Positions 56,260 to 64,000 of a stretch of 64,000 nucleotides of DNA are shown in pieces (position 1 is the first letter of the stretch; the number at the start of each line of letters is the position of its first letter). Under the pieces are notes generated by a model. That model was not told the origin of the DNA and did not search any database. It saw only the letters and a list, made by a program, of their open reading frames with translations. The stretch is from Deinococcus sp. QL22 (GTDB lineage Bacteria > Deinococcota > Deinococci > Deinococcales > Deinococcaceae). Both the position numbers and the translations under genes were made by a program. Where the stretch lies: assembly GCF_023370075.1 (NCBI RefSeq), contig NZ_CP097149.1:496001-560000 (forward strand), given 5' to 3'.

Positions 56260-57597
56260 TTAGGGCGTCAGGCGGTTGCGGTCGCGGGGGAAGGCGCGGG
56301 CATAGCGCACGTTACTGATGCCCAGCAGTTTGGCGGTCAGGCGCTCGGCTCCGATGGCAAAGCCGCCGTGTGGGGGCATGCCGAACTTGAACACTTCCGA
56401 GTAGCCGGTCATGGCATCGGGGTTCATTTTGTAGGCGCGAATAGAGTCCATCAGCATGGCGTGATCGTGAATACGCTGCCCGCCCGACGTGATTTCTATT
56501 CCCCGGAACAGCAAGTCGAAACCGCGTGTGATGTCAGGGCTGAGGCTGCCATCGGCGTTGATCTCGGCGTGCGCGTAAAAGGGCCGGGCGGCGCGGGGAT
56601 ACTTGGTCACGAACACAAAATCGCTGCCTTCCGTTTCGGCGTAATGCTGGCACAGCAGGCGCTCGGCTTCGGGGTCGAGGTCTTTGCCGCCGACAGCATG
56701 GCCGTACTTTTCGGTGACGAGGGCGCGGGCTTCCATCAGGGGAATGCGCGGAATGTGGACGGGTACTTCGGGAATGGTGGCTCCCAGCAGCGCGAATTCG
56801 GCGGCACAGGTGACCTTCAGGCGCTCCATCATGGCGGCCAGTACGCCGTTTTCCAGGTTCATTACGTCTTCTTCAGAGTCGATGAATCCCATTTCGACGT
56901 CGAGACTGAGGTACTCGTTGAGATGGCGACTGGTGGCATGTTCTTCGGCGCGGTACACGGGGGCCACCTCATACACGCGTTCGAAGACGCCCACCATGAT
57001 CTGCTTGTAAAGCTGCGGGCTCTGGGCCAGATATGCCTGCTCGCCAAAGTAGTCCAGCTTAAACAGGTTCGCGCCGCCTTCTGCTCCCGCCGACACGATT
57101 TTGGGCGTGCTGATCTCAGTAAAGCCCTGTTCGCGCAGGTGGCTGTGGAAGGCAAAGACCAATTCCGCCTGCACCTTCAGCGCGGCCCGCTCGCGCAGCC
57201 CACGCACCGAGACGTAGCGGTAATCCAGCATCGTTTCGGGGTTCACGTTCCATTCCATCTTGGGAATTTCCAGCGGCGAGGCCTCTACGGCAGCCGTGAT
57301 CACCGTAAACGTTTCCACCTGCACCTCGAACCCGCCAGGGGCTTTAGGGTGCGCCTTCACCTTGCCCACCACCTCCACCGAACTTTCGGGCAGAGGCAGG
57401 CTCAGGCCGCTGCCCACGCACTGCGTAATGCCCGACACGTCGCGCAGCACCACGAATTGCACGCCGCCGAGGTCGCGGCGGGCATGCACAAACCCTTGCA
57501 GGCGCACAGTCTGACCGTCAAATTGAGACAGGTTGCGGGTGAGGGTGCGGGGCAGACGGGCGGGGGCGGCAGTGGATTGGGCGGGTTCGGTGGTCAT
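56260..57597 (-). CDS. asnS: Asparaginyl-tRNA synthetase
   Basis: 445 aa, class II, charging tRNA-Asn. N-terminal OB anticodon-binding domain (VRLQGFVHARRDLGGVQFVV), then EISTPKIVSAGAEGG (motif 1 region), APVYRAEEHATSRHLNEYLS (motif 2) and GFAIGAERLTAKLL (motif 3). AAGGAG precedes the ATG. Transcription is probably controlled by the attenuator upstream, where a leader peptide rich in Asn codons is followed by a terminator. With Asn-tRNA scarce, the ribosome would stall and expression rise. Confidence 0.96.
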   Translation of the reverse strand: MTTEPAQSTAAPARLPRTLTRNLSQFDGQTVRLQGFVHARRDLGGVQFVVLRDVSGITQCVGSGLSLPLPESSVEVVGKVKAHPKAPGGFEVQVETFTVITAAVEASPLEIPKMEWNVNPETMLDYRYVSVRGLRERAALKVQAELVFAFHSHLREQGFTEISTPKIVSAGAEGGANLFKLDYFGEQAYLAQSPQLYKQIMVGVFERVYEVAPVYRAEEHATSRHLNEYLSLDVEMGFIDSEEDVMNLENGVLAAMMERLKVTCAAEFALLGATIPEVPVHIPRIPLMEARALVTEKYGHAVGGKDLDPEAERLLCQHYAETEGSDFVFVTKYPRAARPFYAHAEINADGSLSPDITRGFDLLFRGIEITSGGQRIHDHAMLMDSIRAYKMNPDAMTGYSEVFKFGMPPHGGFAIGAERLTAKLLGISNVRYARAFPRDRNRLTP

Positions 57598-57644
57598 GGG
57601 TGCGGCTCCTTAATGGGGTGCATGGGCTAAAACTCTGTGTCCCT

Positions 57645-57681
57645 AAAAGAAACCCCCGACTCCGGCTGGGGAGTACGGGGG
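57645..57681 (-). terminator. Attenuator terminator in the asnS leader
   Basis: On the - strand CCCCCG-U-ACUCC, loop CCAGCC, GGAGU-CGGGGG form an 11-bp stem with one bulge followed by UUUCUUUU. It lies ~50 bases before the asnS ATG and ~25 bases after the leader-peptide stop. UCCCC within the 5' arm can also pair with GGGGA at the leader-peptide stop. Confidence 0.75.
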
Positions 57682-57704
57682 CGCGGCGTGCGGCGAGGCG
57701 TCCC

Positions 57705-57758
57705 CTACTGGGGATTGTCATTCACGTTGTTCTGGCGAACAAAGCGGGCACGGATCAT
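57705..57758 (-). CDS. asnS leader peptide (Asn-rich)
   Basis: 17 codons: MIRARFVRQNNVNDNPQ then TAG. Four of the eight last residues are Asn (codons 10, 11, 13 and 15). A promoter ends seven bases before the ATG, so translation would start at the very 5' end of the message. The stop codon sits in a UCCCC-AGUA-GGGGA hairpin. Classical attenuation: a stalled ribosome frees GGGGA to pair with the terminator 5' arm; an unstalled one lets the terminator form. Confidence 0.7.
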   Translation of the reverse strand: MIRARFVRQNNVNDNPQ

Positions 57759-57765
57759 GCCTGCG

Positions 57766-57795
57766 AGCATAGCGGGCGCGGGGGCCGGGGGTCAA
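57766..57795 (-). promoter_or_regulatory. asnS promoter
   Basis: TTGACC (complement of 57790-57795), an 18-bp spacer and TATGCT (complement of 57766-57771). Predicted start falls on or next to the leader-peptide ATG, giving a leaderless transcript. Confidence 0.6.
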
Positions 57796-57836
57796 TGCGG
57801 AGGCTAGGCAGGCGAGAGCGGAAGCCCTCCTTACCA

Positions 57837-57850
57837 ACCGTCTAGACGGT
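57837..57850. promoter_or_regulatory. TetR-type operator
   Basis: Perfect palindrome ACCGTCT-AGACGGT touching TATGCT (57850-57855), the likely -10 box of the tetR-MFS operon. A bound repressor would block it, so autoregulation is expected. Confidence 0.7.
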
Positions 57851-57878
57851 ATGCTAATTTAGGTTAGAGGTATTCCAG

Positions 57879-58412
57879 ATGACCCGGACACGCAACCCCG
57901 AACTAACCCGCATCACCCTGCTCGACGCCGCCGCCACCGTCCTTCAAGAAGTTGGGGCAGGCCTTTCGCTGGACGCCGTGGCAAAGGAAGCAGGCGTCAG
58001 CAAAGGCGGGCTGCTGCATCATTTTCCATCGCGTGAGGCATTGCTGAATGCGCTGGCACTGAGGCTCTTAGAGAAGTTTCGGGGGCGGGTGGCAGCGGCG
58101 CTGGAGGCAGAAATCACGGCGCACGGGCAACAGCCGGGAGCGTGGGCACGGGCCTACATCGCCGTCAGCTTTGACCCCAGCGCCGAGGAAGAAGCCATTT
58201 ACGCGGTGATGCAGACGCTGGCCGTGCAACCGGATGTATTGGCCGCGTGGAAGGCCACCGAAGCCGAGCTGATGGCCGCCGCCGAAGCCGATGGCCTGCC
58301 ACTGGGTCGCGCCCACGCCATCCGGTTGGCCTGCGACGGCCTGTGCCTGAGCCACGCGCCCGCCGCTTACCTCACCGCTGTGCAAGAGGAGTTGATTCGG
58401 TGGACACGCTGA
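57879..58412 (+). CDS. TetR/AcrR-family repressor
   Basis: 177 aa. N-terminal HTH (LLDAAATVLQEVGAGLSLDA, VAKEAGVSKGGLLHHFPSRE). The C-terminal ligand domain looks like the TetR_C_6-type group. Overlaps the following exporter gene by 13 bases, and the palindrome upstream is its probable operator, so it most likely represses the exporter until a substrate binds. AGAGGT precedes the ATG. Confidence 0.9.
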   Translation: MTRTRNPELTRITLLDAAATVLQEVGAGLSLDAVAKEAGVSKGGLLHHFPSREALLNALALRLLEKFRGRVAAALEAEITAHGQQPGAWARAYIAVSFDPSAEEEAIYAVMQTLAVQPDVLAAWKATEAELMAAAEADGLPLGRAHAIRLACDGLCLSHAPAAYLTAVQEELIRWTR

Positions 58413-59695
58413 ATCCTGCCGCACAGCACCCAGACCCCGGCCCCGGCTGGCAGCGGCGATTCTGGGCCATTTTTGGCGGTCAGGCCCTTTCCATGATCGG
58501 CTCGGCCCTGACCCAATTCGTGCTGCTGTGGTGGATCACCGATACCACCGGCAGCACCTCGGCCCTAGCGACGGCAGGCATGGCCGCGCTGCTGCCGCAA
58601 GCCCTGCTGGGGCCACTCGGCGGCACCTTTGCAGACCGCTACAGCCGCCGCCTGATCATGATCGTGGCCGATACCGTCAGCGCCCTGTGCATGCTGGTGC
58701 TAATTTTTCTGTTTGCCACCGGGCGCATAGAGCTATGGCACGTCTACACCATGATGTTTGTTCGCAGCAGTATGCAGGCGTTTCAGGGGCCAGCGTCTGC
58801 GGCCAGCAGTTCTATGCTGGTACCAGGCGACTTTTTGCCGCGTGCAGCGGGCCTCAACCAGTCGCTGATGGGCATCATGACGGTGGCCGCCGCGCCGCTG
58901 GGCGCACTCGCCATCAGTGTCATGCCGCTTCAGGGCGCACTGCTCATCGATGTATTTACCGCCCTTCTAGGGATCGTGCCCCTGCTGATCTACAAGATTC
59001 CGCAGATTCGCACCCCCAAAGATCAGCGGTTGGGCGTCTGGAAGGAATTCCGCGAGGGCGTGTCGCTCGTGTGGAATCATCCGGGCTTGCGTCGCCTGTA
59101 CGCGCTGCTGGCAGTGGTAGTACTCGCGATTATGCCCACATTTACCCTCACGCCCCTGTTGGTCAAGGAATATTTTGGCGGCGGCGCAGGTCAGGTGGCC
59201 CTGATGGAGGGGCTGTCGGGCATCGGTATGATCGTGGGTGGACTCTTGGTGGCGGCCCTGAATCCCAAGCGCCGGATTGCCACCGTGCTGATCGCGTTTG
59301 CGCTGTCGTGCCTTACGGTGGCGTTTACGGCCCTCGCCCCCGCCGACGCCTTTTGGCTGGCGATCGTGTGGTGGGTCATCAGCGGCGCGACCTTCGTGTA
59401 CGGCAACGCCCCCATGACCGCCGCCCTGCAAACCATTATTCCCAACCAATTGCAGGGCCGCGCCCTCTCGCTGCTGTCTACGGTCATGGGCCTCGCCGCG
59501 CCCGTGGGCCTCGCGCTGGTGGGGCCGCTGGGATCGGCCATCGGCGTGCGCTGGGTCTTCGTGGTGGCGGGCGTGTTGGCCACACTCGCCAGCCTCGCCG
59601 GATTCCTCTCGCCCGCACTGATGCGGCTGGAAAGTACGCCGCTGGACGGGGGAAAGGGGGCGGGGACTGGGGATATGGTGAGCGGGGACGACTGA
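58400..59695 (+). CDS. MFS exporter, EntS/MFS_3-type
   Basis: 431 aa from the GTG overlapping tetR, with AGAGGAG upstream; the frame runs on upstream only as a shadow of tetR. Twelve hydrophobic segments, with GGTFADRYSRRLIMI as the loop 2-3 motif. Probably an efflux pump for a small molecule controlled by the upstream repressor. Substrate unknown. Confidence 0.9.
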   Translation: MDTLNPAAQHPDPGPGWQRRFWAIFGGQALSMIGSALTQFVLLWWITDTTGSTSALATAGMAALLPQALLGPLGGTFADRYSRRLIMIVADTVSALCMLVLIFLFATGRIELWHVYTMMFVRSSMQAFQGPASAASSSMLVPGDFLPRAAGLNQSLMGIMTVAAAPLGALAISVMPLQGALLIDVFTALLGIVPLLIYKIPQIRTPKDQRLGVWKEFREGVSLVWNHPGLRRLYALLAVVVLAIMPTFTLTPLLVKEYFGGGAGQVALMEGLSGIGMIVGGLLVAALNPKRRIATVLIAFALSCLTVAFTALAPADAFWLAIVWWVISGATFVYGNAPMTAALQTIIPNQLQGRALSLLSTVMGLAAPVGLALVGPLGSAIGVRWVFVVAGVLATLASLAGFLSPALMRLESTPLDGGKGAGTGDMVSGDD

Positions 59696-59733
59696 AGATT
59701 GTTGTCTGATGTTGTAGGTGAACTCCCCGTTGC

Positions 59734-59800
59734 TGACGCAACGCTCCCCCTCAAGGGGAGGACAGAACATCTTTTGCGCTCCCCTTTAAGGGGGACTGGC
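59734..59800. repeat. Small GC-rich intergenic repeat hairpins
   Basis: CTCCCCCTCAAGGGGAG and CTCCCCTTTAAGGGGG stand as tandem related hairpins. The pattern is like the small noncoding repeats known from D. radiodurans, though a match cannot be confirmed here. Confidence 0.45.
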
Positions 59801-59863
59801 TACGAAGCAGACTGGGAGTTTACACGCGGCATCAACTCACCCGCCCCCCGCTATCCTGCCCGC

Positions 59864-60976
59864 ATGCTCCCCACCCCACCCACTGAACTCCAACAAGAAT
59901 TAGACACCGCCGTCAAGCTGGCGCGGGAGGCCGGGGCGCTGCTGCTCTCGCATCTGGCACGCGGCATTACCGTAGAACACAAAACCTCGGCAGAAGACAC
60001 GGTAACGGCGGCAGACCGCGAGGCCTCGGCCCTGATCGTGGCGGGCCTGAAAGCAGCTTTTCCGGGTGACGGCCTGCTGAGCGAAGAAGAAACCGACACT
60101 CCAGAAAACCAAAGGGAGCGACTGGGGCGAGAGCGGGTGTGGATCGTTGATCCGATAGACGGCACCAACGATTTCATCAGGGGCAGCAGCGACTTCAGCG
60201 TCAGCATCGGCCTCGCGGTGGGCGGCGAGCCTATGCTGGGCGTGGTGTTCGCGCCTGCAAGCGGTGAACTGTTTGCGGGTGTGGCAGGCACGGGAGGAAC
60301 AGGCACGGGCGTGACCAAAAACGGCGAGCGCATGGGCGTCGGCACCCGCAGCGGCGGCACAAATGACCCATTCGTCGTGGCGATTTCGGGCACGGAATAC
60401 AAGCGCGAACTGCATCTGCACAATCTTCCCGGCATGAAACCCAGCGGCAGCATCGCGCTGAAGCTGGCCCGGATCGCGGCGGGCGAGGCAGACGCCACCT
60501 TCACCATGTCGCCGCGCAGTGAGTGGGACATCGCGGCGGGCCACGCGCTCTTGCGGGCATCGGGCGGGGAACTCCTGCGGCGCGACGGCCTCCCGATTCG
60601 CTACAACCAACCCAGCCCGCACATAGAGCAGGGCATAGTCGGTGGACAGCCTGACGCGCTTGTGTGGCTGACGGCAGAACTGGCCGCCCGCGCCCTGCCC
60701 ACCGCGCATCTGGGGCTGGAAGAATCGGCGCTGGCGTGGGCCTCGCTGCCCCGTGCGGATCAGGCGGCGTTGGCGGGACATGGGGGCGTGAATGTGCGAC
60801 ATGCGGGCGGGCAAACGCTGGCCCTGTTGGTAGTCAATCCGGCCACGCGCACGGTAGAACGGGCCGAGGGCGACGCCTTTCACCTGTCACGCCTGACGCG
60901 TGACGTGGTGCGGGCGCTGGGGCCATTGGTGCCGGGGCCGCTAAATGAGCAACTGCAGGGGCCACACGGGGGCTAG
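59864..60976 (+). CDS. Inositol monophosphatase-family phosphatase
   Basis: 370 aa from the ATG with TATCCT six bases upstream. Metal-binding EE and DPIDGTNDF motifs, then SEWDIAAGHALLRASGG. It could act on 3'(2'),5'-bisphosphate nucleotides or inositol phosphates. The family is usually ~260 aa; ~100 extra C-terminal residues with an unknown domain make this protein unusual. Confidence 0.88.
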   Translation: MLPTPPTELQQELDTAVKLAREAGALLLSHLARGITVEHKTSAEDTVTAADREASALIVAGLKAAFPGDGLLSEEETDTPENQRERLGRERVWIVDPIDGTNDFIRGSSDFSVSIGLAVGGEPMLGVVFAPASGELFAGVAGTGGTGTGVTKNGERMGVGTRSGGTNDPFVVAISGTEYKRELHLHNLPGMKPSGSIALKLARIAAGEADATFTMSPRSEWDIAAGHALLRASGGELLRRDGLPIRYNQPSPHIEQGIVGGQPDALVWLTAELAARALPTAHLGLEESALAWASLPRADQAALAGHGGVNVRHAGGQTLALLVVNPATRTVERAEGDAFHLSRLTRDVVRALGPLVPGPLNEQLQGPHGG

Positions 60977-60986
60977 ACTACCGATC

Positions 60987-61580
60987 ATGCCAGAGCAAGA
61001 CCGACCAGAGCAAGGGCCGCAGCACGCCAGTAGGCGCGTGACGCTGCGGCCCCTGCTGGACTTTGGCGCGGGCGAGTGGCGCACCCTGCACAGCTTTTTT
61101 CGTGACCGGGAGTTGGCCGACTGGAACGATGCCAAACCCATCAAAATGCCCGAATGGCTGTTCCGTCGCGTGATGCAGGACGAAGAAAAAACTGGGGAAC
61201 GCGCAGGCTTCGGCGTGCTGGATGAACATGGCACCCTGATCGGCAGCGCGGAACTGTACGACCTGCGTCCGCACCCGCCCAGCATTCCCACCGTCGCCAC
61301 GTTGGGCGTCATGATCGGCGTGCAAGCACTTTGGGGGCAAGGGTACGGGCGTGAGGCGGTGGCGGCCCTCCTGCGCTGGGCTTTCGAGGAACGCAGCATT
61401 CCGCTTTCGCGGGTGCGCCTGACCACTTTCGGGCACAATCGCCGCGCCCAGCGTGCTTTTTTGGCGTGCGGTTTCCGCGAAATAGGGCGCAGCGAACGCC
61501 CAGAGCGCACCGACGTTCATATGGAAATTACCCGCCCAGAGTGGTTGAATTTGCCCGACAATCTGCCACTGCCCGAATGA
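60987..61580 (+). CDS. GNAT N-acetyltransferase (RimJ/RimL-like)
   Basis: 197 aa, ATG at 60987 with TAGACT seven bases upstream; the frame is open earlier but without a start signal. Acetyl-CoA loop ALWGQGYGREAVAALLRWAF, then GHNRRAQRAFLACGFREIG, as in ribosomal-protein and small-molecule acetyltransferases. Substrate not known. Confidence 0.87.
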   Translation: MPEQDRPEQGPQHASRRVTLRPLLDFGAGEWRTLHSFFRDRELADWNDAKPIKMPEWLFRRVMQDEEKTGERAGFGVLDEHGTLIGSAELYDLRPHPPSIPTVATLGVMIGVQALWGQGYGREAVAALLRWAFEERSIPLSRVRLTTFGHNRRAQRAFLACGFREIGRSERPERTDVHMEITRPEWLNLPDNLPLPE

Positions 61581-61616
61581 CCCTCTCCCTTCTCCACTCC
61601 CATCCGAGGTTGCCCC

Positions 61617-62540
61617 ATGCGCGTTCTCTTGCCCGATCTGCCCGCTTTCCGTACCCTCACCCTGCCCGATGAACACGGCTTACCGGGCGTAGACCTCGAC
61701 TTTTATTCCACCGCACACGTGCCGGACGGCCCCGCTGACGGCGTGGTGCTGTGGATGACTGGCCCGCACACCCGCGCCCGCTTGCTGGCGACGCCGGGGC
61801 TGGCATGGGCGCTGACCCTCACGGCGGGCATAGAGCATGTGCAGTCGCACTTGCCGGAAGGCGTGCAGCTGTACAACGCCAACCGCCTGCATGACCGGGC
61901 TGTGGCGGTGCATGCGGTGGCTGGAATGCTGGGTGCCGCACGCGGTTTCCACCGATTCCGAGACGCTCAGGCCCGCCGCGACTGGGCCTCGCCCGCCTTG
62001 CCCGACGATTCTGGCCTGACCACGTTGGACGGCCTGAAGGTGGCCATCTGGGGTCACGGCCACATCGGGCGAATTTTGGAGGGGATGCTGGAACCGTTTG
62101 GCGCACAGGTCACGGGAATTCGCAGCAGCACGCCGCCCGAAGAAAGGGACGCAACTTTAGCCGGGGCCGACTGGGTAGTCCTCCTGCTGCCCAGCACGCC
62201 TGACACGCGCGGCATTGTGAACGCCGACTTACTGGCCCGCCTGAAACCGGGGGCATGGATCAACAATCTGGGACGCGGCAACCTGATCGTTTCGGGTGAT
62301 CTGCTGGCGGCCCTACAGTCCGGGCAGTTGGGCGGCGCGGTGCTGGACGTGACCGACCCCGAACCGCTGCCCAAAGACCACCCGCTGTGGGGGCAGCCCA
62401 ACCTGATTCTGACGCCGCACATTGCCAGTACCACCGAAGACCTCGTGCCGCGCGGCGCTCGCCTCACCCGCGATTTTGTGCTGGACATGCTGAACGGGCG
62501 CGAGCCGGAAGGCAAGGTCACGGCGGGACGGCGGTATTAG
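61617..62540 (+). CDS. D-isomer-specific 2-hydroxyacid dehydrogenase
   Basis: 307 aa. NAD-binding VAIWGHGHIGRILEGML, NLGRGNLI with the substrate Arg, DVTDPEPLPKDHPLW with the Glu, and TPHIAS with the His. It most resembles the phosphoglycerate/glyoxylate-reductase-like members. GAGG stands ~7 bases before the ATG. Confidence 0.9.
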   Translation: MRVLLPDLPAFRTLTLPDEHGLPGVDLDFYSTAHVPDGPADGVVLWMTGPHTRARLLATPGLAWALTLTAGIEHVQSHLPEGVQLYNANRLHDRAVAVHAVAGMLGAARGFHRFRDAQARRDWASPALPDDSGLTTLDGLKVAIWGHGHIGRILEGMLEPFGAQVTGIRSSTPPEERDATLAGADWVVLLLPSTPDTRGIVNADLLARLKPGAWINNLGRGNLIVSGDLLAALQSGQLGGAVLDVTDPEPLPKDHPLWGQPNLILTPHIASTTEDLVPRGARLTRDFVLDMLNGREPEGKVTAGRRY

Positions 62541-62541
62541 G

Positions 62542-62885
62542 GTGGCCGCCCAGGCCATCGTTATTTATGTCGATGTAGATGAGACATTGGTCAGAAATTA
62601 CGGCACGACTCGGATTCCTATGCCTGCAGTTATCCGGCATGTACGGGCACTCTTTGAGGAGGGGCGGAACTGTACTGCTGGAGTTCGGGCGGCGCTGAGT
62701 ATGCCCGCCGGAGTGCTGCAGAGGTCGGGCTTCAAGACTGCTTTCGGGCGTTTTTGCCCAAGCCACAAGTCATGCTGGACGATCAACCGGTGGCCGACTG
62801 GCGCAGACTGGTCTACGTTCATCCAAACGGATGTGATGGGCGCAGTGTTGAAGACTACCGCCTCTCTCTGCGAACCCAACCCTAA
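62542..62885 (+). pseudogene. HAD-like hydrolase with a one-base frameshift
   Basis: GTG start one base after the dehydrogenase stop. AIVIYVDVDETLVRN (HAD motif 1), PMPAVIRHVRALFEEG, then the frame shifts at GGGG (62661-62664). In the other frame it reads ELYCWSSGGAEYARRSAAEV and FRAFLPKPQVMLDDQPV, ending LSLRTQP with TAA. One extra G restores ~114 aa of a complete small HAD-family protein. Sequencing error or recent mutation. Confidence 0.85.
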
Positions 62886-62893
62886 AACCCAAT

Positions 62894-64000
62894 TTAAGCA
62901 GGCAAACTAGGCAACGCCCGCGTATGATCGGCAATCAGACCGCCACCCAGCAGACGAGAACCGTCGTACAGCACGGCGCTTTGGCCGGGCGCGACCGCAA
63001 ATTGCGGTTCGGCAAAGCGCAACTCGAAGCCCGTTTCATCGGCCCGGATGACGGTGGCCCGCACTGGCTTGGTGCGGTAGCGTACCTGTACATCCAGTTC
63101 GGTGGGCAGGTCGGCCAAGTCCAGCAGGTAATTGGGCGTTTCGGCCTTCAGGTCAGTCCACAGGCAATCCTCGTAATCGCCCACCCAGACGGTATTGGTG
63201 GCCGGGTCAAGGTGAACGATGTGGCGTACCCGGTGAGACTGGTATAGGCCCATGCCCTTCTTCTGACCCAGGGTGTAAAACTGCGTGCCCATGTGGTCGC
63301 CCACCACTTCACCGCTGCTGATTTCGCGGATAAATCCGCTGGCCTGCGGCAAATGTTCGGCCACAAAGTCCTGCACTTTGCCCGGTACAAAGCAGATGTT
63401 CTGGCTTTCGGGCTTGCGGGCGGTCAGCAGGCCGCGTTCTTCGGCAATCTCGCGCACACGGGGTTTTTCCAGTTCACCTACCGGAAACAAAATGTACGGC
63501 AAGGCGTCGCGGGGCGTTCCCCACAGGAAATAGGTCTGGTCTTTGCGGGGATCGTCGCCCCGGTGAAACTGCACCTCGCCGCCTTCAAGCTCCACGCGTT
63601 TCACGTAATGCCCCGTCGCCACGTAACGGCAGCCCAGCATCTTGGCCTTTTTCACCAGTTCGTCAAATTTGACTTTGGTGTTGCAGTTCACGCAGGGATT
63701 GGGCGTGCGGCCCTTGGCGTACTCTTCCAAAAAGGGGCCGACGATGTGCCGCTGAAACTGTTCGCGGTAGTCCAGCAGATAAAAAGGCACGCCCACCTGC
63801 TCAGCCACCCGCCGCGCCTCGTAGGCCGCGTCGGGCGAGCAACAGGTATCGAAAGTGTCTACGCGCTTGTCGTCGGGCCAGAAGCGCATCATCGCGCCCA
63901 CCACCGAATATCCGGCGTCTTTGAGCAGGGCCGCCGTGACGCTGCTGTCCACGCCGCCCGACATGGCGCACAGCACACGCTCGCCCGCCGGAGCAACGCC
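62894..64000 (-). CDS. mnmA: tRNA 2-thiouridine(34) synthase MnmA (5' end beyond window)
   Basis: The frame stays open to the window edge; the visible part starts GVAPAGERVLCAMSGGVDSS, so the true start is upstream. PP-loop AMSGGVDSSV, NPCVNCNTKVKFDEL with a catalytic Cys, TGHYVKR, and SQNICFVPG with the second Cys. It thiolates U34 of tRNA-Lys/Glu/Gln using sulfur from the IscS pathway. Confidence 0.94.
   Translation of the reverse strand, partial: GVAPAGERVLCAMSGGVDSSVTAALLKDAGYSVVGAMMRFWPDDKRVDTFDTCCSPDAAYEARRVAEQVGVPFYLLDYREQFQRHIVGPFLEEYAKGRTPNPCVNCNTKVKFDELVKKAKMLGCRYVATGHYVKRVELEGGEVQFHRGDDPRKDQTYFLWGTPRDALPYILFPVGELEKPRVREIAEERGLLTARKPESQNICFVPGKVQDFVAEHLPQASGFIREISSGEVVGDHMGTQFYTLGQKKGMGLYQSHRVRHIVHLDPATNTVWVGDYEDCLWTDLKAETPNYLLDLADLPTELDVQVRYRTKPVRATVIRADETGFELRFAEPQFAVAPGQSAVLYDGSRLLGGGLIADHTRALPSLPA

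Noticed and set aside
56221..57630. 469-codon + strand frame over asnS
   Set aside because: Antisense shadow of asnS; no recognisable protein motif and low-complexity composition.

Overview
The window reads as chromosome of a Deinococcus-type bacterium carrying one end of an integrated temperate phage. Reasons: high G+C in the host part; a SecA without the C-terminal zinc motif; a TilS-TadA fusion; Ala/Lys-rich envelope proteins; an ATP-type PEP carboxykinase; many small intergenic repeats; and, in front of about twenty genes, a TANNNT -10 box only 6-8 nt before the start codon. That spacing implies leaderless mRNAs, a known Deinococcus trait. The species cannot be named from the sequence alone.

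Region 1 (1-14364) is the prophage end. A leftward early operon of tightly overlapping genes (ATGA/GTGA/TGATG junctions) starts at a Cro-like HTH gene at 10164. It runs through small proteins, a RecT-type annealing protein, an SNF2 helicase-DNA methyltransferase fusion, a cytosine-5 methyltransferase with a long second open frame inside it, a lambda-O-like initiator with an apparent origin inside the gene, a helicase-loader-like protein, and unknown genes that leave the window. Divergent from it lie a CI-like HTH repressor overlapping an ImmA/IrrE-type metallopeptidase, an AT-rich DUF3800-like gene and a large serine integrase. The integrase stop codon lies in the loop of a hairpin shared with the end of secA, so the attachment junction is probably there.

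Region 2 (14377-31099) holds secA, a secreted subtilisin-like lipoprotein, a large Ig-like/carboxypeptidase-regulatory lipoprotein, tsaD, a barstar/guanyl-RNase pair, a DUF3445 haem oxygenase-like gene, uppP, a sulfite-oxidase-family molybdoenzyme, a DUF4397 protein, a membrane hydrolase and an Ala/Lys-rich membrane protein.

Region 3 (31298-47744) has an SDR, recN, a PrcB-like lipoprotein, pckA, a glycine-rich membrane protein, tilS-tadA divergent from a Bcp-type peroxiredoxin, an rRNA methyltransferase, a Crp/Fnr regulator, a LolD-like ATPase, an old-yellow-enzyme reductase and a metalloprotease with an Excalibur domain. It also has a frameshifted SDR and a GNAT remnant.

Region 4 (47800-64000) has a three-gene ABC-2 exporter, a split chromate transporter, a spermidine-synthase-like methyltransferase, a hydrolase, a diguanylate cyclase, asnS, a TetR/MFS pair, an inositol-monophosphatase-like enzyme, a GNAT, a 2-hydroxyacid dehydrogenase, a frameshifted HAD-like gene and the 3' part of mnmA.

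The most notable signals are: (i) an apparent transcription attenuator in front of asnS, with a leaderless 17-residue leader peptide containing four Asn codons followed by a terminator; (ii) five 11-bp iterons plus an AT-rich tract and a hairpin inside the phage initiator gene, laid out like the lambda origin; (iii) a 275-codon open frame with repeated (W/L)PTPT motifs inside the phage dcm gene; (iv) a family of intergenic repeats built from GGGTCTA-like units and foldback arms; and (v) a structured intergenic segment near 56.1 kb that matches nothing I recognise.
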